In this document: positions 45,082-56,096 of the stretch, one piece after another
How the letters are laid out: every line of letters begins with the position of its first letter
Numbering within the stretch: position 1 is the first letter of the stretch
Origin: Euryodendron excelsum
Taxonomy: Eukaryota; Streptophyta; Magnoliopsida; Ericales; Pentaphylacaceae
Direction: 5' to 3'
Length of the DNA: 64,000 nucleotides
Assembly (NCBI GenBank): GCA_033060915.1
Contig: CM065394.1
Coordinates: 12,047,001-12,111,000, forward strand
Program-made: the position numbers and the translations under genes
The notes under the pieces: generated by a model
The model's input: the letters and a program-made list of their open reading frames with translations, nothing else
Database searches by the model: none
Told to the model about the DNA's origin: nothing

Positions 45082-46139
45082 GTTTCCCGAATGAGCTCAG
45101 GTCCAAATAAAAATCCGTCGCCAGTCTCTAACCAACAATTAGCTGCTTGGCAGGGTCGCCCATACAATGCTTCGTAAGGGGCCATTTCTATACTTACTTG
45201 GTAGCTATTGTTATAGGCAAACCCGGCCAAGGGTATATGGTCACTCCAAGTTCCTTGAAAATCTAATACACGAGCGCGAAGCATATCCTCTAGAATTTGG
45301 ATAACTCGTTCGAATTGGCCATCCGTCTGTGGGTGGTAGGTGGTACTCATGCATACCTGGGTTCCTAACGCCTTTAGTAGGCTTTGCCAGAATCGTGATG
45401 CGAACCTTGGATCGCAATCCGACATGATGGTCTTAGGCACTCCCTGCAACCGTAGTACTTCCTTCAAATATAGCCGACTCAGGGTACTAAGACTATCGGT
45501 AGACTTGATGGGGAAGAAGTGTGCGGTTTTTGTCAAACGATCTATGATTACCCAAATCGTGTCACACCCTTGTCTATTTCTCAGTAGTCCGATAACAAAA
45601 TCCGTGGTGATATATTTCCACTTCTATTCTGCTATGGGCAAGGGTTGTAGTAAACCACCTGGTCATTAGTGTTTTGCCTTTACTTGTTGACAGGTGAGAC
45701 AATGTGCTACAAACTTTGCAACGTCCTTCTTCATTCCTTTCCAATAATACTGTCTTTTAAGATCTTGGTACATCTTGGTGTTTTTGGGATGTATTGTAAA
45801 CTTAGAACGATGTGCTTCAGATAGAACGTTTCGTTTCAATTTCTTCTTATCCACCACCAAGTACCTACCATTGTATTGGAGCTCACCTTTGGCGTTAATG
45901 GCCCATCCAGATTCCATTATTCCCTTCTCCATTTTTTCTTTTATCTCTTGCACTTCTAGGTTTCCCTGTTGGGCCTGCCGAACTTCTTCTACGGTTTGAG
46001 ATTGTATCTGAAGACCAGATAGTACTCCTCCCCTCTCTTCCAGCCTTCCATAGGATTCTAACATTTCCACTACTTTCCATTTCTTTAATACAATGCGACT
46101 CATAAGCCTTTGATTCTTCCTACTTAAGGCATCTACCAC
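45082..46139 (-). pseudogene. Integrase of element B, N-terminal and catalytic parts
   Basis: 46139-45666 holds the end of RNase H (VDALSRKNQ), a linker, and the zinc-binding HHCC region (AHRSKFTIHPKNTKMYQDL, HCLTCQQVKAKH). After a stop, the catalytic core follows: TTDFVIGL, MSDCDPRFASRFW, YHPQTDGQFERVIQILEDML, giving candidate D, D and E residues, then AYNNSYQVSIEMAPYEALYG. The frame ends FGPELIRET at 45082, where A4 was inserted; 32592 continues it. It would insert the cDNA into the genome in an intact element. At least two stops and a frame change break it. Confidence 0.85.
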
Positions 46140-46163
46140 GACATTTGCTTTACCGAGGTGGTA

Positions 46164-46619
46164 TTATAAGGTGAAGTTGTAGTCTTCCATGTATTCTACC
46201 CACCTTCTTTGTCTTAGGTTCAAGTCCTTCTGGGTGGTGATGTATTTAATACTCTTGTGGTCCGTAAATAGCTCAAAATTTTCCCCATACAAATAACATC
46301 TCCAAATCTTAAGGGCAAATATCACTGCGGCCATCTCTAGGTCGTGAGTGGGGTAATTTTGCTCATGTTTCTTAAGTTGTCGCGACCCATAAGCGACTAC
46401 TTTTCCTTCTTGTATCAAAACACACCCTTACCCTTGATGAGAGGCGTCAGTGTAGACTATATAGAGCTTCCCACTTACCAGAAGGGTGAGAATGGGTGCG
46501 GTAGTGAGTTTTTCCTTCAACAATTGGAATACTTCCTCATACTTGTTTGTCCAGACATACTTCACTTCCTTTTTGGTTAACTGGGTTAGGGGGCCTGCTA
46601 TTTTAGAGAACCATTCCAC
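46164..46619 (-). pseudogene. RNase H of element B
   Basis: LYIVYTDASHQG (first catalytic Asp), then a stop, then [20 protein letters not shown] with [17 protein letters not shown] (catalytic Glu), [13 protein letters not shown] (TDHKSL-type) and [13 protein letters not shown]. The order is that of Ty3/gypsy RNase H. A stop at 46427 and another after YNFTL break it. Confidence 0.85.
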
Positions 46620-47310
46620 AAATCTTCAGTAATACCCAGCTAAGCCTAGGAAACTTTGAACTTTAGTTACAGTAGAGGGCCTCCTCCAATCCATTACTGC
46701 TTCTATCTTTGCAGGATCTACTACTATCACCACTTTTCACACCCTGTGCCCTAAGAACTTTACTTCCTTTATCCAAAAGTTGCATTTACTCTTCTTAGCA
46801 TAAAGTTGGTGTTTTCTTAAGATCTGGAGGGTGATTCTTAGGTGTTCGTTATAGGTTTCCTCATTAGACGAGTAGATAAGGATATTATCTATGAAGACAA
46901 TCACAAAATGGTCTACTATTCATCATATCCATGAAGGCAGCAGGTGCATTAGTCAATCCGAAGGGCATCACTACAAATTCAAAATGACCGTAGTGGGTCC
47001 TAAAGGCTGTTTTGGGTATATCTGCTTCTCTCACTTTCAATTGATGATACCCCGATCTCAAGTCTATTTCAGAAAAATATGTTGCCCCTTTGAGTTGGTC
47101 AAATAGATCATCAATCCTCGGGAGTGGATACTTATTCTTAATGGTAACCTTGTTTAACTGTCGATAATCTACACATAACCTGAGGGTTCCATCTTTCTTT
47201 TTCACAAACAATACTGGCGCTCCCCAAGGCGACGTACTAGAGCGAATATAGCCTTTCTCCAAGAACTCATCTAGCTGAGACTTTAGCTCCTTAAGTTCTG
47301 TCGGGGCCAT
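46620..47310 (-). pseudogene. Reverse transcriptase of element B
   Basis: Fingers and palm motifs in order: [94 protein letters not shown] with TNAPAAF. After MDMMN a deletion shifts the frame, and the catalytic box reads FIDNILIYS where the family has FIDD, so the second Asp is lost (codon AAT). [20 protein letters not shown] and FLGLAGY follow with stops. This enzyme would copy RNA to cDNA; the copy cannot be active. Confidence 0.87.
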
Positions 47311-48130
47311 TCTACAGGGTGCAATGGATATAGATGCTACCCCCGAATGTAACTATATTGTGAATTCGATTTCTTGATCTGGAGGTATTCCAGGTAGATC
47401 TTTAGGGAACACATCGGGAAACTCGTCCACTACAGGTAGTGGCTTTTTATGGACCAGGTCCTCATTTTCTTCCAACTAGGTCTTAAGGAAACAAAAACAC
47501 CCTTCCGATCTCTTCTGTTGCTCCCTAAGAGCCACAAGGGGTTTTGCCCAGTTGGTGTTCATCTCATCGCGGAAATGCACTATACATCCACTATGATGCC
47601 ATAAAGTCAGGGTTCTCTGACGGCAGTCTATGATTGTCTTATTTTTCGCTAACCAATCCATCCCTAGGATCACAACAAATTCCTTCATACCTATCTAGAC
47701 CAAATCAACCGTAAATTCAAAAGTACTTATTCGAATAATGCTAGATAGACATCCTACTTGTATGATAACTGTCCCACTAGTAGGTGTCTGAATGCTAAGA
47801 GGTGTAGCCAACAACTCAGTAGTTAACCCTAGGTCACCTATACGCTTTTTAGAGATGAAAGAATGCATAGCTCCTGAATCAAACAATACTGTGATCCACG
47901 AGTTGTAGAGTAGGATCGTACCTTTGATCATAGCATTGGGGTTCTCGTCACTTCCTCCTGTAATAGGGAGGGCGTACGTCCTAGGCGGACCAGTGTGATT
48001 GACTTGTTTTCCTTTGTCTGCTGTTCCCGGATTCACCCGGTTGGAGTTGTAGGTTGTAATTGTAAACCTTCCGGTCATGGTCTGATGGGGCATTGTTGTG
48101 GATGTTACTGGGAAATTTCGTGCTGGTGGT
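47311..48130 (-). pseudogene. Protease of element B
   Basis: The active-site loop reads VLFDSGAMHSFIS (DSGA intact), followed by DLGLTTELLATPLSIQTPTS, one stop, then VILGMDWLAKNKTIIDCRQR, the usual chromoviral protease C-terminal motif. The linker to RT (PLPVVDEFPDVFPKDLPGIP) follows, with stops. It processes the polyprotein in intact relatives. Confidence 0.82.
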
Positions 48131-49125
48131 AATTGCGGAGGAATCCAGTTACTCTTACCATTCCCATTTCGCATGACCTGAGGGTAATCCCGTTTCAAAG
48201 GCCCTCTTTGTTGGCAATTAAAACAAATGGGCCTGTTATCCGATGTTCCCCTAGAATTCGGAGGGTAGGGTTGGTACCTCGAGTTTGGGCGTCTAGGGTT
48301 GTTAAAGTTGGAAGAATTTCTCACATTTTTGCCAGGCACTCTCGAGTTCAGCTTTTGTTGTTGTCCTTCTAACTCTTGTTCTATGAACATTGCCCGGTCA
48401 ATTACTTCCGTGAACTTTTGTCCCATACATGTGACTACCCGAGATCGGATTGCGGCTATTAACCCCTTAAGAAACCTTCGAGTCTTTCTTTCTTCCGTGG
48501 CTACGAAATTTGGGGCAAATCTTGACAGCTTCAAGAAGGTGGCCACATATTAACTCACTGTCAAATTATTTTGTTGGAGCTGTACAAATTCCTCCATCTT
48601 AGCATCCTTAACTATTTTTTGAAAGTAATGAGTATGAAAGAGGACTATAAATTCTTCCCAAGTCAGGCTTTTCACATTCCTCATGCATTTCACTGAATCC
48701 CACCAAAAATCTACTTCTCCCTTAAGTTGATAAGTTGCGAATTCCACCTCATACTCGGTAGGAGTTCCGATGATATCGTGTACCTTCCAGATTTATTTGA
48801 GCCATCGCTCCGCAATTGTAGGGTCGTGTTCTCCTACAAATCTTGGGGGGTTTTGCTTTTGGAATTCTCGAAGTAGCTTCGTTTTTCTCTCTTCAGGATT
48901 CGAATGGGGTATCGGGTTGGGTGCTGCTCTGGGAGGCTCGAGGGCTGGTGGAGGCTGTTGAGGAATAGGTGGTGTTTGATGATTTTGTTGCTGTTGTTGC
49001 AGCAAATTTGTCACGGCCTATAGGCTTTGTAAAATCTAAAGGCTTTGTAAAATCTGGCTCAATTGTGCATTGGATAGGTTTTCGTTGCTCCCATTAGTTC
49101 CAACTCAGGTCCTAGTCCTTGCCAT
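48131..49125 (-). pseudogene. gag of element B
   Basis: ATG at 49125 (MARTRT, then TGA). Gln/Pro-rich N-terminus (LLQQQQQNHQTPPIPQQPPP), then the chromoviral capsid region: FQKQNPPRFVGEHDPTIAER, YQLKGEVDFWWDSV, LTWEEFIVLFHTHYF, FVQLQQNNLTV, stop, FLKLSRFAPNFVATEERKTR. The zinc knuckle reads CFNCQQRGPLKRDYP: the His and last Cys are replaced by Pro and Tyr, so it could no longer bind zinc. Confidence 0.85.
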
Positions 49126-49359
49126 TTAGAAGGGTTGTTAAATTAAGTTAGATTTCTATTTTGTTAAGTTGGAAATCAAGACTTTTAATATAAGGTCTAC
49201 CAAGTCAATAATAGTCATTAAAGAAAAGATAAGTACATAGGTGTTAGATAAGCACAACAAAAAAATCTAACACTCCTGGTTTGCTCCTCTCACACACAAC
49301 TATCCCAAAACGTGGAGGACCATAGGTACTATCAGGGATACTAGAAAAGACATATACAA

Positions 49360-49930
49360 TCACACATCTATGTCTTCCTCTGGCTCCTCCTCACTGTCCG
49401 AGACCTCTATCACAGGAGTGGCTGAGGTCGTAGGTACGATGGGGCTAATCACCGTAGTGGGGTCGTTTACGAACATATCCGGAGTCAAAGGATGGTACTC
49501 AAGGGAGGGTTGCTGGTCAGCTGGGGGTGGTGCTGTGGGTGGAGTAAACTGATGCCCATGGGTAGTTGGGGGCGGTGGGGGGTGCCCAGTAGGCACATAG
49601 GCCCCGGGTAGTGGTAACTCTCCATCTAATTGCATTTCTAGTATCAACTGCTGATACTCCACTGGGTGTTTCACTATCTCAGACACTTCCTAGACTACCC
49701 CTATCAAGGAAGTCACCCTATTTCGGATGACGGCATCTTGCTGGCTCCTAGAGAGACATCCCTAACACAGTGCTACCCCAGAAATCTCAACTCTCAAGAG
49801 GGCCTTAGCTTGGGCGCTAGTCACGGCTTTACGGTTGTTTCTCACATCTCTCTCTACCTCGAGCTGGTGTAACAGCAAGTCATGCCAGATTGCTAGATTT
49901 CTCTGCACATGAGATTTAGCATTAATATAC
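49360..49930 (-). pseudogene. Extra reading frame between primer site and gag of element B
   Basis: One frame runs for about 190 codons with two TAG stops: NLAIWHDLLLHQLEVERDVR, AQAKALLRVEISGVAL, SRSQQDAVIRNRVTSLIGVV, IVKHPVEYQQLILEMQLDGE, a Pro/His-rich middle and an acidic tail EVSDSEEEPEEDIDV. The last 109 codons (49686-49360) are open. No start codon is apparent and a TAA lies just upstream near 49955. I do not recognise the family. It is separate from gag by about 230 bp with a different frame history. It may be a lost accessory protein or part of a spliced leader. Confidence 0.5.
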
Positions 49931-50010
49931 AGTTAAGACCAATGATAGGAAGTAACATAAGGAGTGCATGCTTTATATAAGTGGTCCATTTCCCTAATGA
50001 CCTAAAATCG

Positions 50011-50022
50011 TGCTCTGATACG
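50011..50022 (-). promoter_or_regulatory. tRNA-iMet-like primer-binding site of element B
   Basis: On the minus strand CGTATCAGAGCA, matching GGTATCAGAGC of plant initiator-tRNA primer sites but for the first base, six bases after the 5' LTR end. Many plant Ty3/gypsy elements use this primer. Confidence 0.65.
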
Positions 50023-50028
50023 AACTTC

Positions 50029-50735
50029 TGTCACGACCCGACTCTGCTCTCACTAGGCCGCGACAGTGATGGTGGTTTAAGGTTGGGTTTACCGTGCGGT
50101 ATTGGAGTTTATAATTTTAATACAACAACATAAACATGAACATATTATAGATGGTCCAAGAATATTACATCAAGGCTGTAAACCAGTGTAAGTCTTATAA
50201 CATTACAGTCCAGTATAAACTAACTTAAGAGTTTAAAAGAAATAAGATAATAAGGGGACTTGATCTCGTATGCCCACTCCCTTGGAAATCAATTTGGTGC
50301 CTATATTCCTGAAAATGTCCCATAAGATAGGAATGAGCGGCAAAGCCCAGTAGGAGATCTAAGACTTCTACAAGGTGCAGAGTAAAAGATAATGCAGTAA
50401 AAGAATATCATGGCATGCATAAGACCCTTGTAATTTCTTTTTCGTGTCATCAATATCAGGATCCTTACCGGTAAGTCCTATCCGAGCCAATTCAAGCCTA
50501 TGGGACCCATCCATGATTCATCCTCCATCATCAAGTCCAGTGGGGCCCATCCATGATCATCTAGCCCGATATCAAGCCAGTGATACCGACCCACGATAGC
50601 CCCAAGTATCGAGCCAGTTAGGTACACCGATGATATAAAAATCTAGGGTCTTTTCCTTTCTGGTTGTACCACCCTTATACCTCCTCAGTGATGCAATCAT
50701 ACAAGCAATACTTGTATATTTTGAAGTTAAGTATG
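50029..50735 (-). repeat. 5' LTR of element B, first segment
   Basis: It starts TGTCACGACCCGACTCTGC, matches 10246-10955 closely, and is interrupted after GTATG (50731-50735), which is duplicated at 61360-61364 on the far side of A5a. Confidence 0.87.
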
Positions 50736-50943
50736 TGTAAGCACCCCATTTTTTAGCGCTCGGCAGTCTACGCTCTGTCCAGACTTGTACTCAAGTCAAT
50801 ATGAACGCATTCCAATCGAAACTGACTTTCTAAGTCTAAATCTCGTCTGTCCATCACTTCGCGAGCCTGCCAGGCCCAAATAGAGGCAAAATGACCAAAA
50901 TGCCCTTAGGGGCATTGTTCTCTCCAATTCCAACTCCAACCCC

Positions 50944-51400
50944 TCTCTCGAGACAGTTCATTCCTCGAGACGGTTTCAAATCAAGCACGTTTTTTCGAAG
51001 ACGGTAAGTCCCCTTTCCAATCCCTCTCTCGAGACAGTTTATTCCTTGAGTCAGTTCCAAATCATGCACTTCTTTCCGAAGACGGCAAGTCCCCTTTCCA
51101 ATCCCTCTCTTAAGACAGTTTATTCCTCGAGATAGTTCTAAATTAGGCACGTCTTTCTAAAGACGGTAAGTCCCCTTTCCAATTCCTCTCTCGAGACAGT
51201 TTATTCCTCGAGACGGTTCCAAATTAGACACGTCTTTTCGAAGATGGTAAGTCCCCTTTGCAATCCCTCTCTCGAGACAGTTTATTCCCTGAGACGGTTT
51301 CAAATTAGGCACGTCTTTTCGAAGACGATAAGACCCCTTTCCAAGTCCAATCCTTCTCTCGAGACAATTTATTCCTTGAGACGGTTCGAGTAGCGAAAAT
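50944..51400 (+). repeat. 81-bp tandem repeat block in U3 of A5a (six units)
   Basis: Five successive spacings of 81, 81, 81, 81 and 87 bases between TCTCGAGACAG-type starts. Same unit as at 33530-33895. Confidence 0.87.
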
Positions 51401-54400
51401 ACTCGCAAACATCACAACTGTCAGAGTAGCGGAAATACTCGTAAACAGGTCGATATAAGGAATTGCCAACAAACCCCTGTGTCACAACGACCACTGTCAG
51501 AGTGGCAGAAAGACTCAAAACCTAGGTCAACACCAGTGCCTGCTAGCCCACTTTGGTGAAAAATGGCCAAACTGCCCATTGGGCCTTTTCCGAGACTTTT
51601 CGGTTAAGATGACCATTCTGCTTATAGGCATCCAAATGCCCCGGGAACCACACCGACTCTGGTTATCAAATCGGTAACCTTCTAAGATTACTGCTTATAG
51701 TATTCTTGGCCTTCCTCTACCTTTTCGGATCATTCCGAGTCAGTTTCGGCAAACCCGGTGCAAAATGACCGTTTTGCCCCTGGAGGGCCGGTCACCTTTT
51801 CCGACCACACCGGCTCTGGGTATCAAACTGGTAACTTCCCGAGAATACTTTTTATAGTGTCCTAAAACCTTTCTTTTTCCTTTCAGATCATTTCGAGTCA
51901 GTTTCGGCAAACCTGATACAAAATGACCGTTTTGCCCTTGATAGGCCAGTCACCTTTTCCGACCACACCGGCTCTAGGAATCAAACCAGCAACTTTTGGG
52001 AACATTTTGAATAATGTTTCCAAAACTTGAGTCTTCTTCCGGGACAGTCCGAGTCTGTCTCAGCAGTTTTCCGGCCCGATTGACCGTTTCACCCCTAGAG
52101 GCCCAATGAACCTTTCTGACATATCATATCCTCATTTCTCAAGTCAAATATCTTTGGGACACTATTTTAAGTGTTCCTGCTCTTTTCTGGCCTTTTGGGC
52201 CATTCCCGGTTCCTTAAATCATTCCCGGACTTTCCGGAGTCACTCCTATTGAAGCGAGGCTAAAAATTGCATGGTAGTCACTAGTACAGGCGTCCAAATC
52301 TAGTCAAAGATACGTTGCTTGCTGACCTTAAACATTTCCTAAATGGCTGGCGCCACTACTAAGTTTTGGCCTGGCGCCACTGCAACAGACACCAGTGCAT
52401 TCCCCTCTCTAAAAATACAGAGCCTCTTCCAGCATGAAAGGGGTCCACAAACTCAGTCTAAAAATCATATATTTTGATATATAGAGCTCGTGTACTCCCT
52501 AAACCCTAGCTTCGTTAGGTTTTCCAAACCCTAGCCACTATACACTAAACCCTAGCATTCTATACACTCATACACACCTCTATACACTTATACACTAGCC
52601 TCCAACCCTCCTTTAAAGACTTGAAGAGCTGCGATCTGAAGTTTAAAGATTGAAGACGAAGACCGAAGAAAGCAAGGTGCGCAAAATAAATAAGATACAA
52701 GGTAGGTTTTCTATTTAAATTTCTGCACTCCCCCTCTCTCTTCTCTCTTCTAACCCACTTGGGTTTTCTCTACTTTAATCCCCCATCTCTTGCCCCCCCT
52801 TTCTTTGCATGCTTGAAACAAGCGGACTCCCGGTCCATGTGTAGGATTAGACTATTGGAGGGTCACCATGTTGGGGGCTTTCCTTTAGGCTGACTGGAGA
52901 CCACGTGGGTTCGGCCCCCTTGATTATGTGGTGAAGCCTTAGCCTTGTATGTTCACGACCCCAAATTTGCATTGTGCATATCATGATTCTTGCATTCTTC
53001 CAAAAGTCATTCTTCCAAAAGTCGTTTTCAAGGTTGTTTTCAAAATCGTTTTCAAACTTGTTTTCAAAATTGCATCAAAATCTCCTTTTTAAAAACTTAT
53101 TTTTAAAATCACAATCCTATGGTGATTCTAGCATTTCCATGGCTAAGGTTACTTTAGGAAAGTGTCACATTTAAAGTGACTTTCATGATCCATATTTTCA
53201 AATCTTGTTATTTTCAAAACCACTATCCTAAAATGGTTTTAGCCCTCTTATGTTCACGACCCCAAACTTGCATTGTGCATATCATGATCTTACATATTCA
53301 AAAAATCGTTTTCAAAATTGTTTTCAAACTTGTTTTCAAAATTACATCAAAATCTCTTTTTTCAAAACTTGTTTTCAAAATCACAATCCTAGAGTGGTTC
53401 TAGCCTTTCCATGGCTAGGGTTGCTTTAGGAAAGTGTTACATTCAAAGTGACCAATATGGTCCAAAATTTCAACCCTCGTTGTTTTCAAAACCACTTTCT
53501 TAAAGTAGTTCTAGCCTTTTTATGGTTAGAATCGCTTTAGGAAAGTGAGACGTTTTTATATTTTCCAAAAAGCCCTCTTTTCAAAAATCTCTTTCTAAAA
53601 ATTTCTTTTTTTAACATACTTTCCTAAAACTCTCATTTCCAAAGTTGTTTTCAAAAACTCCCTCCTAAAATCTATTTTTCAAAACTCCCTTTTTCAATTC
53701 CTTTCCAAAATACTCTCCCCAAAATCCACTTTCCAAAAACGTTCCCCTAAAATCTTTCTAAAAACTCTTTTCTCAAAATCTTCTTTATAGAAAATCCTCT
53801 CTAGAATTTCCTTCCAAAAAACTTGTTTCCAAAAACACACTTTCCAAAAACTCCTCCCTAGGATTCCCTTCTAAAAATATCCGTTCTCAAAAACACACTT
53901 TCCAAAAAGCTCTTTCCTTAGAGCCCAAGTCAAGCCCTAGAACTCACGATTAGGAAATCCTAGTTTTCTTTACAAAAACATGGTTTTCAAACTTGCCTTA
54001 AAACCTAGGTTTCCAAAATCTTCCTTTTTACATCCAAACTTTACATATTTCCAAAACCTATTTTCTACATCAAAACTATAGCCTTCCAAATCTAGGGTTT
54101 CTAAAACTTCCCCTTTCCAAATCCTTGTTAAATCGAATCTTCCCTTTAGGAAATCAAATCAAATCTTCCCATTTAGGAAACTAGATCCTATCCTCCATTT
54201 TTAGAAACAAAGTCAAGCCTTCCCTTTTAGAAACAAAATCCAATCCCTTCTTAATCCAAATCTTTCCTAAATCAAATCCTTCCTAATCCTCCACTTTCCT
54301 AAATCTTAAGTTTCCAAAATTTGAACATAAACATCTTTCCTAAATTTTAAAACTCAACTTTCAAATCTTTCCTAATTCAACCCTTTGCTAATTCTACCCC

Positions 54401-56091
54401 TTTTCCAAATCTTAACTCTCCAAATCTATGTTTTCCAATCTTTTCCTATACTCAAACCTTTCTCAAGATTTTCTAAAACTCAAACTTTAAAACTTTCTAA
54501 ATCTTAAACTCTTTAAATATCAAATCTTTCCAAGTTCAAAACTTTCTTAAGTTAAGACTTTCTAAATCTAAAACTTTCCAAATTCTAAACTTTCTTAAGT
54601 TAAGACTTTCTAAATTCTAAACTTTCTTAAACCCTCAAATCTTTCCAAATCTAAAACTTTCTAAACTCAAAACTTTCTTATTTTCAAAACTTCCTTGTTT
54701 TTTAAACTTTCCAAAGCTCAAAACTTTTCCTAATTCAAAGCATTTCTAAATTCAACACTTTCTTATTTCAAAACCTTTCTTAAAATCAAACTTTCCAATT
54801 TCAAAACTTTTCTAAACCTAAAACTTTCCTAAGTTGAAATTTTCCTAAATTGACATCTTTCCTAAATTGAAATCTTTCCTAAATTCAAAACTTTCCTAAA
54901 CGAAACTTTCCAAAAATGAAACTTTCTTAACATGAGACTTTCTTAATTCAAAACTTTCCTAAGTTGAAACTTTCCTAAACCAAAGCTTTTCCTAATTCAA
55001 AACTTTCCTAAAATGAAACTTTCCTAAAATGACATTTTCTTATTTCGAAACTTTTCCTAATTCGAATCTTTCCTAAATTCCAAGCTTTCCTAAACTTCCA
55101 AGTCCAATATTCAAGTCAATTATTCTCTAAAATCTTTCCAAGTCAAATTTAATCTTTATTTTCCAAGTCCTTAAGTCTAGGTTTCCTAAAACCAAGTTTT
55201 TCAAAGTCCAGTCTTTTCAAATTTTCCAATCAAAGTTCAATCTCTCAATCATTCAATCCAATTTCCAATTCAGTCTCTTTCTTTGAATCAACTCTTCTAT
55301 TTTCAATCGGACTCTTGTCCGAATTACGACAGACCTGATTCCTCCAAAGGGATACGTAGGCAACCCTCATGGGTGCGGTCTCCACATTTTTCAAATTTTC
55401 AATTCCACACCATTCTTCAAATTTCTATTTCTACAATTTCCTTCCAATCTCCAATCCTACAATTTTCTTGAAGTTCCCAATTCCATGATTTATTTCTATT
55501 TTCAATCTTCAATTTCAATTTCCAAAACCTTCTTTCCAAATTCAAATTTCTATCTCTATCTTTTCAAATCAAATCAATTCCTTTCCAAATCTATTTCTAA
55601 ATCTATTTCCAAATCAACTCTCTTTTCTTGAACATGCATATCATACATCATGTTTTTCTAAACATTGATTTTCAAAGTGAATAGGATTGAACAATAGTTA
55701 GTTAAAGACTCTCATAGGTAAATCTAGGGTAGATTGACATGTAGGTACCGAAAGGGCGGGGTAGGGTGATGGCTTAGTGCGTCTTTCCTACATGTAACCA
55801 ACCTCCGAACCTAGAATCACTGATTTCAAAGACCAAAAAGAGTTATTTTTCAAAAAAGGGCTAAATGTTTTCTAAAGGTTGCCAAACAACCTGTTTTCTT
55901 AAAAATCCTCTCTTGAGGTGGTATTTTCAAAAGCCTTTTTCCAAAACCCTAAGTGTAGTCTTCAGATTATTCTTAGTTTTTAGGTAACCTAACTCACCTT
56001 AATCAAGTTAGGTGGTGACTCCAAATCTTTTTCAAAATCCCTTTATTCAAATCCATTTTCAATTCAAACACAGTCGCACTTATTCTTCTAG

Positions 56092-56096
56092 GAGGG
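56092..56096. repeat. Target-site duplication of A5b, left copy
   Basis: GAGGG, perfectly repeated at 61279-61283. The uninterrupted sequence in other LTRs reads CTAGGAGGGTGAGTTC. Confidence 0.88.
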
